Shown here: in pieces, positions 45,853 through 54,368 of the stretch
Layout: each line of letters opens with the position of its first letter
Numbering within the stretch: position 1 is the first letter of the stretch
Assembly: GCF_020531985.1 (NCBI RefSeq)
Contig: NZ_JAJAVQ010000007.1
Location: 62,001 to 126,000, forward strand
Origin: Rheinheimera aquimaris
GTDB lineage: Bacteria; Pseudomonadota; Gammaproteobacteria; Enterobacterales; Alteromonadaceae
DNA: 64,000 nt
Reading direction: 5' to 3'
The notes under the pieces: model-generated
Database searches by the model: none
Told to the model about the DNA's origin: nothing
What the model saw: only the letters and a program-made list of their open reading frames with translations
Translations under genes and position numbers: made by a program

Positions 45853-46127
45853 GCCATTTAGTGACCATAGCGCCGGCACAGCTTAGCTTCGCTGTACACG
45901 AGGGCGAAACTATTCTGCAGGCCGCGCTGCGTTGTGGCATTGACTTCCCCAACCGCTGCCGGCAGGGCGTTTGTACCAGTTGTGTCTGCAAACTGAAAAG
46001 TGGTGAAGTCCGTTATGATGATCCACAACCGTTAACTGAACTGGACAAGCAACAGCAGTTTACTTACTGTTGTCTTGCCTATCCTTGTACTGATCTGGTG
46101 TTACACCATCCTTTTATCCGTGGCTAA
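45849..46127 (+). CDS. [2Fe-2S] ferredoxin
   Basis: A 92-aa plant-type ferredoxin domain. The cluster ligands read [11 protein letters not shown] with CxxxxCxxC spacing and a later Cys in TYCCLAYPC. The start is GTG 45849. It stands between ubiD and fre, with 27 bp to fre. Together they form a split version of the ferredoxin-plus-flavin-reductase arrangement found fused in AscD-like and LuxG-like enzymes. It may carry electrons from Fre to an acceptor, possibly linked to ubiquinone synthesis. Confidence 0.9.
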   Translation: MSHLVTIAPAQLSFAVHEGETILQAALRCGIDFPNRCRQGVCTSCVCKLKSGEVRYDDPQPLTELDKQQQFTYCCLAYPCTDLVLHHPFIRG

Positions 46128-46154
46128 CCCGAAACAGCCATCGCTGAGAGCATT

Positions 46155-46862
46155 ATGACAATAACTTCCTGTACCGTTGATTTAATTGAAGCCTTAACCC
46201 CTACAGTAAACCGGATACTGCTGACGCCGCAGCAGCCGGTTAGCTATGCCAGCGGTCAGTACTTGCAGCTTTGCCTGAGCGACAGCGACAAAAGACCATT
46301 TTCGATAGCCAGTATGCCGGGCGATAAACAAATCGAACTGCATATCGGCGGCGCTGTTGCCGATCAATATGCCAGCCAGGCTATTGCGCACCTGATGCAG
46401 CAATACCAGTTAAAACAACCAGTGAAAGCAGAGGTAGGCTTAGGCAATGCCCATTTCAGGGCAGACAGTACCAAACCGGTTATTCTGCTGGCAGGTGGTA
46501 CCGGCTTTTCATACATCTACAGCATTGCACAAAGTATTGCTGCTGCCGCACTTGACCGCCCGGTATTTGTTTACTGGGGTGTACGTGAGCAAAATGCGTT
46601 ATATCACGCCAGCGTAATGCAGCAATGGGCAGCGCAAAATGCCAAATACCGCTTTATCCCGGTAGTACAACATCCGGATGATAACTGGCATGGCCGCAGC
46701 GGTATGGTGCATCAGGCAGTACTGGACGATTTTGTTTCGCTTGAAGCTTACGACATCTATGTCGCAGGACCTTTTGCTATGGCCGGCGTAGTGCGGGATG
46801 CGTTTATTGAACAAGGCGCGCACCGCGAACAGCTGTTCGGTGATGCATTTGCCTACATCTGA
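46155..46862 (+). CDS. fre: NAD(P)H-flavin reductase
   Basis: A 235-aa flavin reductase of the ferredoxin-NADP reductase fold. FAD/flavin contact DKRPFSIASMPG (about 36-47) and the nucleotide-binding VILLAGGTGFSYIYSIAQ (about 110-127) are clear, as are YWGVRE and IYVAGPFAMAG. E. coli fre is next to ubiD as well, which supports the name. It reduces free flavins (FMN, riboflavin) with NAD(P)H, and may supply FMNH2 for UbiX/UbiD or electrons to the ferredoxin encoded just upstream. Confidence 0.9.
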   Translation: MTITSCTVDLIEALTPTVNRILLTPQQPVSYASGQYLQLCLSDSDKRPFSIASMPGDKQIELHIGGAVADQYASQAIAHLMQQYQLKQPVKAEVGLGNAHFRADSTKPVILLAGGTGFSYIYSIAQSIAAAALDRPVFVYWGVREQNALYHASVMQQWAAQNAKYRFIPVVQHPDDNWHGRSGMVHQAVLDDFVSLEAYDIYVAGPFAMAGVVRDAFIEQGAHREQLFGDAFAYI

Positions 46863-46869
46863 AAATGAC

Positions 46870-46888
46870 AGCGCCCGTTAAGGGCGCT
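46870..46888 (-). terminator. Hairpin at the end of the TonB-C/Sel1 gene
   Basis: AGCGCCC (46870-46876) and GGGCGCT (46882-46888) form a 7-bp stem with a 5-nt loop that covers the stop codon. On the minus strand TCATTTTC follows, a weak T-tract. It may serve both convergent genes. Confidence 0.5.
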
Positions 46889-48230
46889 CGTCTGGTGTCT
46901 TCCGGGTTTTATGCCAGTTGAATTGCTTTTTCAGCATTTCGGCTGGCTCGTAGTGTTTGGCAATAGCCTGTTCCAAAAACTGCATACCTTGTTCATGTTG
47001 ACCTTCCAGCATCATGCGGGTGCCGGTCCAGGCCATTACCTCAGCATCTTGTTGAGTTAGCAGGTAACTCTCCCATTGCGGGTCATAGGCCGCCATTACA
47101 CGCTGCGCATCCAGGTTGCCATTTTTCGCTGCCTGCTCCCACCAGAACATACCAGACATTGAACGCGATGTTTGAATGGATGGCGTAGCAAACACTTTGG
47201 ACACTCCGTTAACAGATATTCGCTCTATACGGTACACATCTGCTTCAACTTTGCCTTTTAACGTAAGTCCGGTCAGGTCAGCTATCTCGCTTTTTTGCTC
47301 AACTTGAGCATTGATTTGCTCGGTTATGGTGCCGTCCTTAGCTACCCGGACAACGGCACTGCCCCAAAATCCATTAAAATTCGCTCTCAAACGGGCCCGA
47401 TCTTTATAAATGCTGAAATCAGGCTGTGCAGCCAAGGGCAACTCAGGGTCGTACCAAAAGCTGTTAGCGCTTTGTACATCAATCAAAGATAGTAGAGTAC
47501 CTAACACAAACTGATACTGAGGCGCCCCTGCTACCGCATACTCCCAAAGTTTGTGCTTTTCCATAACGTTTTCAACAGCAGAAAGCTTAACGCCGCCATT
47601 CATGGAATAATCCAGCCGCACATGCTGCAAATGCTTCTTGTCGCTGGGCTCATAGCGCCAACGCTTGACTGCCCGAATCGTTGCTTGCTCGAAGATATGT
47701 TCAGGGTAGGCATCAAGCGTATCGACAGCTGTCACCTCACCTTGCTCGTTTACAAGAAAACGAACTTTAACATAACCGAAAACACCGTTAGCTAACGCAT
47801 TTTTGGGATATTCCGGAGCCACCCGCTTAACCGGTTCAGGCATTTCGGTATCATTATCTGTGCCCGCAGCAAGCTCTTTAATCACCAGCAGCTGCTGTAG
47901 CTGCTCATAATGATGTGTCGCCTGCTCCAGCTGCGACTCGTTTGCTTTAGCAGCTAGTGTTGCCAGCAAGTCTTTCGCCTGAGGATGCTGTAACTCAGCA
48001 GCAAGCATAAAATGCGCTATTGCTTTAACCAGATCTTTGTCCTGGCCCTCGCCCTGATATGCCATAGCACCTAAGTTAAATGCAGCCAGCTCGTTGCCAA
48101 GCGGTAGTAAAACCTCAAACTGCTGCCTGGCTTCGGTGTAATTTTGCTGTTCATAGGCTTTTAGTGCATCAAGCATATCTGCCTGCACCGTTGCACAGCC
48201 AAATAATGCTAACAACATCCAGTTTCTCAT
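46878..48230 (-). CDS. Periplasmic Sel1/TonB-C domain protein
   Basis: A 450-aa exported protein. Signal peptide (1-17, cleavage near VQA). Sel1/TPR-like repeats (about 20-115, with KAYEQQNYTEARQQFEVLLPLGNELAAFNLGAMAYQGEG). A TonB C-terminal-like domain follows (about 130-210: RVAPEYPKNALANGVFGYVKVRFLVNE, ATIRAVKRWRYEP). A C-terminal part ends in two more Sel1-like segments. It has no transmembrane anchor or Pro-rich linker, so it is not an ordinary TonB protein. It is the second of two tandem paralogues. Role unknown. Confidence 0.75.
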   Translation of the reverse strand: MRNWMLLALFGCATVQADMLDALKAYEQQNYTEARQQFEVLLPLGNELAAFNLGAMAYQGEGQDKDLVKAIAHFMLAAELQHPQAKDLLATLAAKANESQLEQATHHYEQLQQLLVIKELAAGTDNDTEMPEPVKRVAPEYPKNALANGVFGYVKVRFLVNEQGEVTAVDTLDAYPEHIFEQATIRAVKRWRYEPSDKKHLQHVRLDYSMNGGVKLSAVENVMEKHKLWEYAVAGAPQYQFVLGTLLSLIDVQSANSFWYDPELPLAAQPDFSIYKDRARLRANFNGFWGSAVVRVAKDGTITEQINAQVEQKSEIADLTGLTLKGKVEADVYRIERISVNGVSKVFATPSIQTSRSMSGMFWWEQAAKNGNLDAQRVMAAYDPQWESYLLTQQDAEVMAWTGTRMMLEGQHEQGMQFLEQAIAKHYEPAEMLKKQFNWHKTRKTPDERP

Positions 48231-48336
48231 GCTTTGTCCTTGCTCAGTAACCTGTTACTAGATTTACCCAAAACAATATATTAAAAATATGTATAAATAA
48301 AGAAACCTGATTGTTTTAACATTTAAAGGTGATGAT

Positions 48337-49668
48337 TCAGGGCTGGAAAAATGCTTTCAGCTCCTGAGCAGAACGGTATCCAGTTTCTGCAGCTTTATTC
48401 AGCAGCCTATTGCCCTCTTTGATATTACCGTCGATGATGTAACTTGCACCTTGCCAAGTCATCGACGAAACGTCACCTTTTGAAACCATATACTCTCGCC
48501 ATTTATCATCAAAAGCTGCTAAGAATCTTTGTGCTTTTTCATCTCCAGACCTCGCAGCAAGATTCCACCAATAACTAGCTGTGTAGTTCTGAGGTATTTT
48601 GGCGACTGGCGTTACGACGATTTTTTCGTAATCGGGAGCATCAGGCAAACGGCCAATAAAAAACAAACCAGCCCTATCGACTTTCTCTATTTGCATTTTC
48701 AGCAGTTCATTGGCTTTCGGTGATATAAGTTCACTGCCCTGAACAATCTCATGTATTACTCCCTGATCGTCAGTTCGCACTATAGCTATGCCTCTCAGTG
48801 CTTTTAATCTAAACTGGGGCGTCATACGTGGTTCAATATATGAAAAATCAGGGCGCTGCAGAGCCAAGTCACCACCTCTTTCTATCAGAAACTTGTAATC
48901 ACTCTGATTGTGCATTATGTACAACAAGCTTCCCATCGCCTGCTGATGGTCGGCAGATCCCAGCATAGCGTAATCCCAAATTTTGCCTTCATCCATAAGC
49001 CTTATAGCCTTATTAAATGAAGCGCCGTCATCCAAAATATAAATAAACTGCATATGCATTATTCTTGTTTCACCTGTCGCCTCGTATCGCCATTTTCTGA
49101 GCGCTTTTACACTGGCATAGTCAAACCGCTCTTTTGGATAGCTATGCAAAACATCAACAACCTGGACTTTACCTTCGCCGTCGACTAAATAACGCAATAT
49201 ATTAAAACCAGATAAGCCAGCTTCTTTTGCTTGAAATGGATACTCTGCAGCCCTTGCCCTGACTGGTATTGGATTTATAAATGAAAAATCTGCAGGGACT
49301 TCTATCGGTTCGACAGCAATTTGTAGCTGTTCCTGTAAAAGCTTAAATTTAGTTTCAACTTGTGTTTTCTGTTCATCAGATAATTTCAAGCTGAGCTTTT
49401 CCGCCAACTTGCCGGCGTTAGGGTGCCCAAGAAAAGCAGCGAACTTAAAAAGTGCAATTGCTTCTGTTTCTGTACTTGCAGTGTCTTGTCCCAGGTGCGC
49501 CATAGCAGCTAAGTTATAAGCTGCAATATCATTTCCCAACGGTAGTAAATCGGCGAACTCCGCTTTCGCTTTGACGAAGTCTTTTTCCTCATATGCCCGC
49601 AAAGCTTCGATCATATCGGCTTTCGACGTGACAGAAAAAAGCAATGCCAAAATCAACAAGTAGCGCAT
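48337..49668 (-). CDS. Periplasmic Sel1/TonB-C domain protein, paralogue
   Basis: A 443-aa paralogue of the protein encoded 106 bp downstream. It has the same order: signal peptide (1-17), RAYEEKDFVKAKAEFADLLPLGNDIAAYNLAAMAHLGQ repeats, TonB-C-like domain (PVRARAAEYPFQAKEAGLSGFNILRYLVDGEGKV, ASVKALRKWRYEA) and C-terminal Sel1-like part. Sequence identity between the two is moderate, with a more AT-rich codon use here, so the duplication is not recent. Tandem position and conserved layout suggest related but different jobs. Confidence 0.75.
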   Translation of the reverse strand: MRYLLILALLFSVTSKADMIEALRAYEEKDFVKAKAEFADLLPLGNDIAAYNLAAMAHLGQDTASTETEAIALFKFAAFLGHPNAGKLAEKLSLKLSDEQKTQVETKFKLLQEQLQIAVEPIEVPADFSFINPIPVRARAAEYPFQAKEAGLSGFNILRYLVDGEGKVQVVDVLHSYPKERFDYASVKALRKWRYEATGETRIMHMQFIYILDDGASFNKAIRLMDEGKIWDYAMLGSADHQQAMGSLLYIMHNQSDYKFLIERGGDLALQRPDFSYIEPRMTPQFRLKALRGIAIVRTDDQGVIHEIVQGSELISPKANELLKMQIEKVDRAGLFFIGRLPDAPDYEKIVVTPVAKIPQNYTASYWWNLAARSGDEKAQRFLAAFDDKWREYMVSKGDVSSMTWQGASYIIDGNIKEGNRLLNKAAETGYRSAQELKAFFQP

Positions 49669-49831
49669 CGTAAAATCCTTTTATCTTTATTGGTTGCAAA
49701 ATTAACCCACAAAACCATTTACAAAACAATACCATAACAAAAATGCTTCAAACATGGTATTTGCAACTACTGGTTTGGCCAGTTGTTATGTGCCAGAATT
49801 GCCGCACCAGAGTAAATACAGAATGATTAAC

Positions 49832-50242
49832 ATGACACATAAAACCCTGATTAAAGTCCGCGGATACCATTTAGATATTTATCAACACGTTAATAACGCC
49901 CGTTATCTGGAGTTTTTAGAAGAAGCACGCTGGGGCTATCTGGAAGATAGCGGTGACATTGAGTGGTTTGCCAAACATGGCTTGGCCTGGGTGATTGTTA
50001 ATATCAATATTAACTACCGTGTAGCCGCCACTATGGGCGATACATTGGAGGTATATACCCGCTTTAGTAAAGTAGGTGGTAAAAGCGCTGTAGTTAGTCA
50101 GGAAGTACGCATTGCCGGTAAAGATGCGCTGGCCGCTGACGCGCAGGTTACCTTTGTCTGCCTGGATCAGAAAACGGGTAAAGCGGTATCAATAGAAGGC
50201 GAGTTGAAAGCGCGGTTAGAGCAACATATTTCAGAAAACTAA
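49832..50242 (+). CDS. fadM: Long-chain acyl-CoA thioesterase FadM
   Basis: A 136-aa hotdog-fold thioesterase. The opening IKVRGYHLDIYQHVNNARYLEFLEEARW agrees almost residue by residue with E. coli FadM (YbaW), and NININYR follows. It releases fatty acids from long-chain acyl-CoA, such as intermediates of oleate oxidation. The frame is open from 49754, but the family length of about 132 aa fits ATG 49832 (ATG 49823 is also possible). It ends one base before the convergent gene. Confidence 0.9.
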   Translation: MTHKTLIKVRGYHLDIYQHVNNARYLEFLEEARWGYLEDSGDIEWFAKHGLAWVIVNININYRVAATMGDTLEVYTRFSKVGGKSAVVSQEVRIAGKDALAADAQVTFVCLDQKTGKAVSIEGELKARLEQHISEN

Positions 50243-50953
50243 TCAGCGTTTGCTGTGCTTTTCCAGCGCTTGCTTTAATAACTCGGCGCTGCTTGCTTTA
50301 TCGCCACAAGGTACTGTTCTTGTGGCCATTAACCCGTCAAAGCCATCTTTTGTCGGATCAGCGATTTTGCATCCATCTCTAGTGCGGATAATCTGCCTGC
50401 CATCATCAAGCTGTGCCAGTACCTGCCCAGCCGGGTCAGTACTTTGCTGGTAGCGGCCTTCTACTGTGATTTTGCCTTGTTGCTGCGCCTGCAAAAACTG
50501 CTGGTAACTGGCTTGGGCAGAGCGTTCGATAGCTGACGGATCTGCCATAGCTGCACGGCCCAGCGCCCTGCTGGCAATGCCGGGCTCAACATCCAGAACC
50601 GCTGTTGAAGTCCCCGCCTCCATTGTCGGCTTCGGCGCCGGCATATTCTTAGAATCAGCTGACTTTACAGCGGCCTGTGTTGGTCGCGCAGCTGTGGCCT
50701 GTAACTGGCCGGCAGAGGGTTCGGAGCGCTGAAGCTTTGCAGGCACGGCTAACTCAGGCTCAGCCGGTTCTGGCGTAACAGACCGGTATAGATAGGAGGA
50801 TATTGGCTCAGACACAACCTGCACTCGCTTTTGCTTAAACGGCACCTGGGTCAGCGCCAGCAATACCAAAGCGTGCAGCAGCGAAGCGAATAGCAGCGCA
50901 CGGCCATATAAGCGGAAAAAGAGTCGACATCTGCCAATCACACCGGCCAACAC
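50243..50953 (-). CDS. Single-pass periplasmic protein, unknown
   Basis: A protein of about 236 aa with one TM helix near the start (GRALLFASLLHALVLLALTQVPF), an Ala/Pro-rich linker, and a periplasmic domain ending with a disulfide-like Cys pair (RDGCKIAD, TVPCGDKA). The layout resembles TonB-type anchors, but no TonB C-terminal motif is seen. The longer frame to 51037 would run through a terminator hairpin, so a start at GTG 50951-50953 (or TTG 50948-50950) behind AGGGA is more likely. I do not recognise the family. Confidence 0.6.
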   Translation of the reverse strand: MLAGVIGRCRLFFRLYGRALLFASLLHALVLLALTQVPFKQKRVQVVSEPISSYLYRSVTPEPAEPELAVPAKLQRSEPSAGQLQATAARPTQAAVKSADSKNMPAPKPTMEAGTSTAVLDVEPGIASRALGRAAMADPSAIERSAQASYQQFLQAQQQGKITVEGRYQQSTDPAGQVLAQLDDGRQIIRTRDGCKIADPTKDGFDGLMATRTVPCGDKASSAELLKQALEKHSKR

Positions 50954-51004
50954 GCTGTCCCTGCATCTGCGGAGCTGAAGTTCGTATCTGACCCACAGGC
51001 CGAC

Positions 51005-51042
51005 AAAAAATTCCCCGGTGCTGCTATTTGGCAACACCGGGG
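51005..51042 (-). terminator. Terminator after the cyanophycinase-like gene
   Basis: CCCCGGTG (51013-51020) and CACCGGGG (51035-51042) make a perfect 8-bp stem with a 14-nt loop. On the minus strand AATTTTTTG follows. It sits between the stop at 51049 and the next gene. Confidence 0.85.
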
Positions 51043-51048
51043 TATCAC

Positions 51049-52443
51049 TTAATAAGGGCTGGTCGGTGTGTAGAAACTGCCACTACGCCCATCAATGCTT
51101 AAGCGGACCGGGCTTAGTGCTGTGCTGTTGTTCAGCAGATTGTAGCTTTGTCCCGGTAATAGCTTGTAGCGCAGCAGGTTATTAATAATCACCGGCTGAC
51201 CACAGCTGATTTGCTGGTACTGGGTCTGGCTGTCAGCTCGCAGTACGTAAACCTCATGGCTGCCATCGACCACAGCATTACCATCTGCTGTAATAAACAA
51301 TGATGTTGCCTCTGACACTGCTACAACCCGGCCAGTGCTGCCCAGCTTGGCCTGGAACACCGCTGAGCGGCCCATACGATCACGCTGCTTAAAGTGTGTA
51401 TCGGTAATAATGCCACTCAGTAGCGGTATATTGAGGAAGTTCGTGCTGATATTTACCGTTTCATGGCAGAAATCGGTTACAGCCTCAGAACTGATTGCGC
51501 CCAGTACGCCATCGGGGTCATAAATAAACTGACCCAGCACATGGTTACCCGCCGAGGTTCCGCCCACTGCACCACCTTTGTTGTACACATGCATCAGCGC
51601 ATCCTGCACTTTAGTTCCTTGCCACTGGTTCAGGTAATCGGACTGATCACCACCAGCAATAAACACAAACTCGGCACTGCGGATAGCCCAATCTACATAG
51701 TCACTGTTAGCTTTAGTGCGGGTGTTTACAATCAGGGTTTCTACTGAAGCGGCGTTGGTCAGGCCCTGTAAATAGCTGTTGTAAGCATCGGTGCCTGAGG
51801 TGCGCAACACCACTACATTACCACCTTTGATATGCGGTTTAATACGGTTAGCAAAAGCCGCGTCAACGTCTGTACCACCGCCCATCAGCAATACGGCAGG
51901 ATTGCTCAGGCTGACACAAACATCACTGTTGTTGCCTACCAGCGTTGCAGACAAACCGCCGGGCTTTGATGGTCTCGGGCCATAATTACAGTTTTCGGGT
52001 TCCGGATCAGGATCGGTGCCACCCCCGCCACTGTCCGAGCCGGCAAAATTAACCGCTAACTGATAATTACCGGTGCCACTGTAGCGGGTTACCTTAATAA
52101 AGTGAGGCCCGGCCGGTGAAGCAACATAGCTGCCGGTTTCCGGATTACTGCTACTCTGGCCAGAGGCAATATAGCTGCCACTGGCTCGGTATAAAAACCA
52201 GTCAAAGTCCGCATTGCTGCCATGACTTAAACTGATACTGATATTACCGGTGGCACCGGTATCGAAGTAATACCAGTCCTGATCGGTTCGATTGCCAATA
52301 GCCGCCTGCACCGCTACGCCACTACATAGCGGGCCATCGGCACTGCTCTCGCTATTGTTGCTTTCACTTTCTTGTTGCAAACAGGCCTGCGCATTGCCGC
52401 ATAGCAATAACGCAACTACGCCTAATAGACTTAGTGCTTTCAT
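51049..52443 (-). CDS. Secreted cyanophycinase-like S51 peptidase
   Basis: A 464-aa exported protein. The signal peptide ends NAQA. A pre-peptidase (PPC) domain (about 22-130, with DQDWYYFDTG and GNYQLAVNF) and a Gly/Asp/Pro linker precede a cyanophycinase domain (about 165-420). The latter has LLMGGGTDVD, FIAGGDQSDYL, the nucleophile in GGTSAGNHVLG and DTHFKQRDRMGR. Cyanophycinases cut the beta-Asp-Arg dipeptides of cyanophycin; an extracellular form suggests use of released polymer, although the real substrate may differ. Confidence 0.85.
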   Translation of the reverse strand: MKALSLLGVVALLLCGNAQACLQQESESNNSESSADGPLCSGVAVQAAIGNRTDQDWYYFDTGATGNISISLSHGSNADFDWFLYRASGSYIASGQSSSNPETGSYVASPAGPHFIKVTRYSGTGNYQLAVNFAGSDSGGGGTDPDPEPENCNYGPRPSKPGGLSATLVGNNSDVCVSLSNPAVLLMGGGTDVDAAFANRIKPHIKGGNVVVLRTSGTDAYNSYLQGLTNAASVETLIVNTRTKANSDYVDWAIRSAEFVFIAGGDQSDYLNQWQGTKVQDALMHVYNKGGAVGGTSAGNHVLGQFIYDPDGVLGAISSEAVTDFCHETVNISTNFLNIPLLSGIITDTHFKQRDRMGRSAVFQAKLGSTGRVVAVSEATSLFITADGNAVVDGSHEVYVLRADSQTQYQQISCGQPVIINNLLRYKLLPGQSYNLLNNSTALSPVRLSIDGRSGSFYTPTSPY

Positions 52444-52783
52444 TTTTACTTCCTGCTTTTGTATTGTTATAGGAAATGGCCTAACGGCCGTGGTTTCTCG
52501 GACAGCAAAATGCCGGACGAAAAATTCGGATGTTAACTACCGCGGGGAGTTTTTCTACTCGTCAAACCACTCAGACAAGTGGTAATCGGTGGCACAGGCA
52601 TGCAGATTCGCAGGTCGGGCGACCCACAGCTGAGCATATTCAGCACTGCATAAACATGTTGCCATAGCATCATCATGTGACAGGTTAATGAATAATCAAT
52701 ATTGGTGGCAACGGCAATTCTGTCAAGTAAATTAATGGTTTTCTGTCATCAGTGCCGCAAGCGAACACTGAGTGTGTACTGCA
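52444..52783. other. Intergenic region without a gene
   Basis: A 340-bp stretch between the cyanophycinase-like gene start and the glycosylase stop. It holds short inverted repeats (GGCC-TAAC-GGCC and GGTCG-GG-CGACC) but nothing I can name. I looked for a c-di-GMP riboswitch and did not find its core motifs. Confidence 0.4.
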
Positions 52784-53308
52784 CTAATCAGACAAGAAAG
52801 GCCTAAGCTGCTGCCACTGTGCCAGTTTGGCGTCAAAGCTCATTGCTGCATGCGCCGGGCTGGTTGAAGGCAAGGTAATAAGATGAACAGGCTGCGGTAC
52901 GATCTGCAGCGGCAATACATAGCGTTTAAAGCTCTGCCAGGCTTTGGCGCCATTAAAACCAATGGCCGCCAGCTGCGGATGACCACAAAAAAAGCCCGCA
53001 AAATCATTCACCTGCTCATCGCGAATGGCACTATCGAGGCTGCCGCTACGTTGACAGCTGCCAATCACATCCCACAAAGCGACACCGCTGTTAATCAGCG
53101 CCTGTGTTTTTTCCGGGTAAGGCAAATCGGGATTAACGCCAGCTAATGTTGCCATAATCGGCCAGAATAAATTGCGCGGATGGGCATAATATTGCTGCTG
53201 GCTTAGCGAAACCGCCCCAGGCATGCTACCCAGTATCAACACCCGGGCTCTGCAATGACTAAGCGGCGGCAGCCCGGTAATAATGGTATCAGCCAAAATG
53301 CGGTTCAT
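52784..53308 (-). CDS. DNA-deoxyinosine glycosylase (UDG superfamily)
   Basis: A 174-aa base-excision repair enzyme of the uracil-DNA glycosylase fold, removing hypoxanthine or mismatched uracil. It shows RVLILGSMPGAVSLSQQQYYAHPRNLFWPIM, VALWDVIGSCQRSGSLDSAI, IGFNGAKAW and LPSTSPAHA, the motifs of family 6 (HDG). The frame is open to 53413, but ATG at 53306-53308 fits the family start. It overlaps the hemY 3' end by 20 bp, so it is probably the last gene of the heme operon; no functional link is known. Confidence 0.85.
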   Translation of the reverse strand: MNRILADTIITGLPPLSHCRARVLILGSMPGAVSLSQQQYYAHPRNLFWPIMATLAGVNPDLPYPEKTQALINSGVALWDVIGSCQRSGSLDSAIRDEQVNDFAGFFCGHPQLAAIGFNGAKAWQSFKRYVLPLQIVPQPVHLITLPSTSPAHAAMSFDAKLAQWQQLRPFLSD

Positions 53309-54368
53309 ACTGGCGGGCTTTACTCCATGCCAGTTCTGCCTGTTGTAATTCGCCTTCCTGCTCAGCCAGATAAGCCAACAGCGCATATAGATATCCATTG
53401 CTGCTATGTTCACGCAACCAGTGCTGAGCTTGTTTACGCAATTTAAGCACTGATTTGCCGAGCGGGATTTGCCGGATATAGGGCAGCAACATTGGCAGTT
53501 CAGCCAATTGCAAATGGCTCAATAGCAGCTTTTCAGCAGCATCGTTCTGGCCATTTTGTGCCATGGCCCAGGCCCGGCCGATATTGGCAGCAGTAGATTT
53601 ACGTTCTTTTGACGGCAGGTTTTGCCAATAGTCAGCCGTTTCATCAAATTTTTGCTGCTGGCTCAGCTGACTGATTGCCGCCGGGTATATATTAAAGCGT
53701 TGCTGCTGCCATTTTTCTTTATCAAACCACTGCTGTTTTAAGGCTGCGGGCACCATTTGCAGCAACTGTTGCCACTGCCCGGCTTGCTGCAGTGCATATA
53801 AATACAGCTGGCCCAGCCCTTTATCTTGTGTGTCGGCATTAACCCGTTCAGCTAATAACACACAAGCCTGCCCGGCCTTGCCTTGTTGCAACAAAATATC
53901 TGCCTGGACAAAGGCGGTGCTGTCATGCCCTTCGGGTAGCGTAGCCACATAGCTGTTTGCCCTTGCGGCATTGCCCGCATAAAAGGCAGCATAGGCAGCT
54001 AACAGGCGTTTTTCGTCCTGCATAAAGTCGTCGTGTAACGCTTTGGCTAAATATTGATCGGCCAGTTGCCATTGCTGTTTGGCATAAGCCTGCAGGCCGA
54101 GCTCGTACGCCTGCTGGGCCTTACGCTGACGGCGCCAGCGCAGGAAATTAAACGAAACATGCTGCAGACGCAGTAACTTACGCAGCACGACGCTGAGCAA
54201 CCACAGCACAACCGCTGCCAACAGTAGCATTATGATCAGGCCCAACGCGGTCATTTCAAACACTTTGCCGGCGACAATCACTTTGATATAACCCGGATTG
54301 TTTACCAGGGACGGGCCAAACAACATTGCGGCCGCTAAAGCCAGGATCAGAAGCAGCCAACGTATCAT
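53289..54368 (-). CDS. hemY: Heme biosynthesis protein HemY
   Basis: A 359-aa inner-membrane protein with two N-terminal helices (about 2-17 and 40-62) and a cytoplasmic TPR-like part. It includes RQRKAQQAYELGLQAYAKQQWQLADQYLAKAL and ENRIGRAW-like NIGRAWAMAQ. In enterobacteria it lies at the end of hemCDXY. The exact role is not known; it may help gather the heme enzymes. Its start overlaps hemX by 4 bp. Confidence 0.9.
   Translation of the reverse strand: MIRWLLLILALAAAMLFGPSLVNNPGYIKVIVAGKVFEMTALGLIIMLLLAAVVLWLLSVVLRKLLRLQHVSFNFLRWRRQRKAQQAYELGLQAYAKQQWQLADQYLAKALHDDFMQDEKRLLAAYAAFYAGNAARANSYVATLPEGHDSTAFVQADILLQQGKAGQACVLLAERVNADTQDKGLGQLYLYALQQAGQWQQLLQMVPAALKQQWFDKEKWQQQRFNIYPAAISQLSQQQKFDETADYWQNLPSKERKSTAANIGRAWAMAQNGQNDAAEKLLLSHLQLAELPMLLPYIRQIPLGKSVLKLRKQAQHWLREHSSNGYLYALLAYLAEQEGELQQAELAWSKARQYEPHFG

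Noticed and set aside
51013-51037. Upstream start of the single-pass unknown protein
   Set aside because: The coding frame there runs through a clear terminator of the preceding gene.
52444-52783. c-di-GMP riboswitch before the cyanophycinase-like gene
   Set aside because: Short similar strings exist, but the conserved GEMM core and tetraloop receptor are not found in order on either strand.
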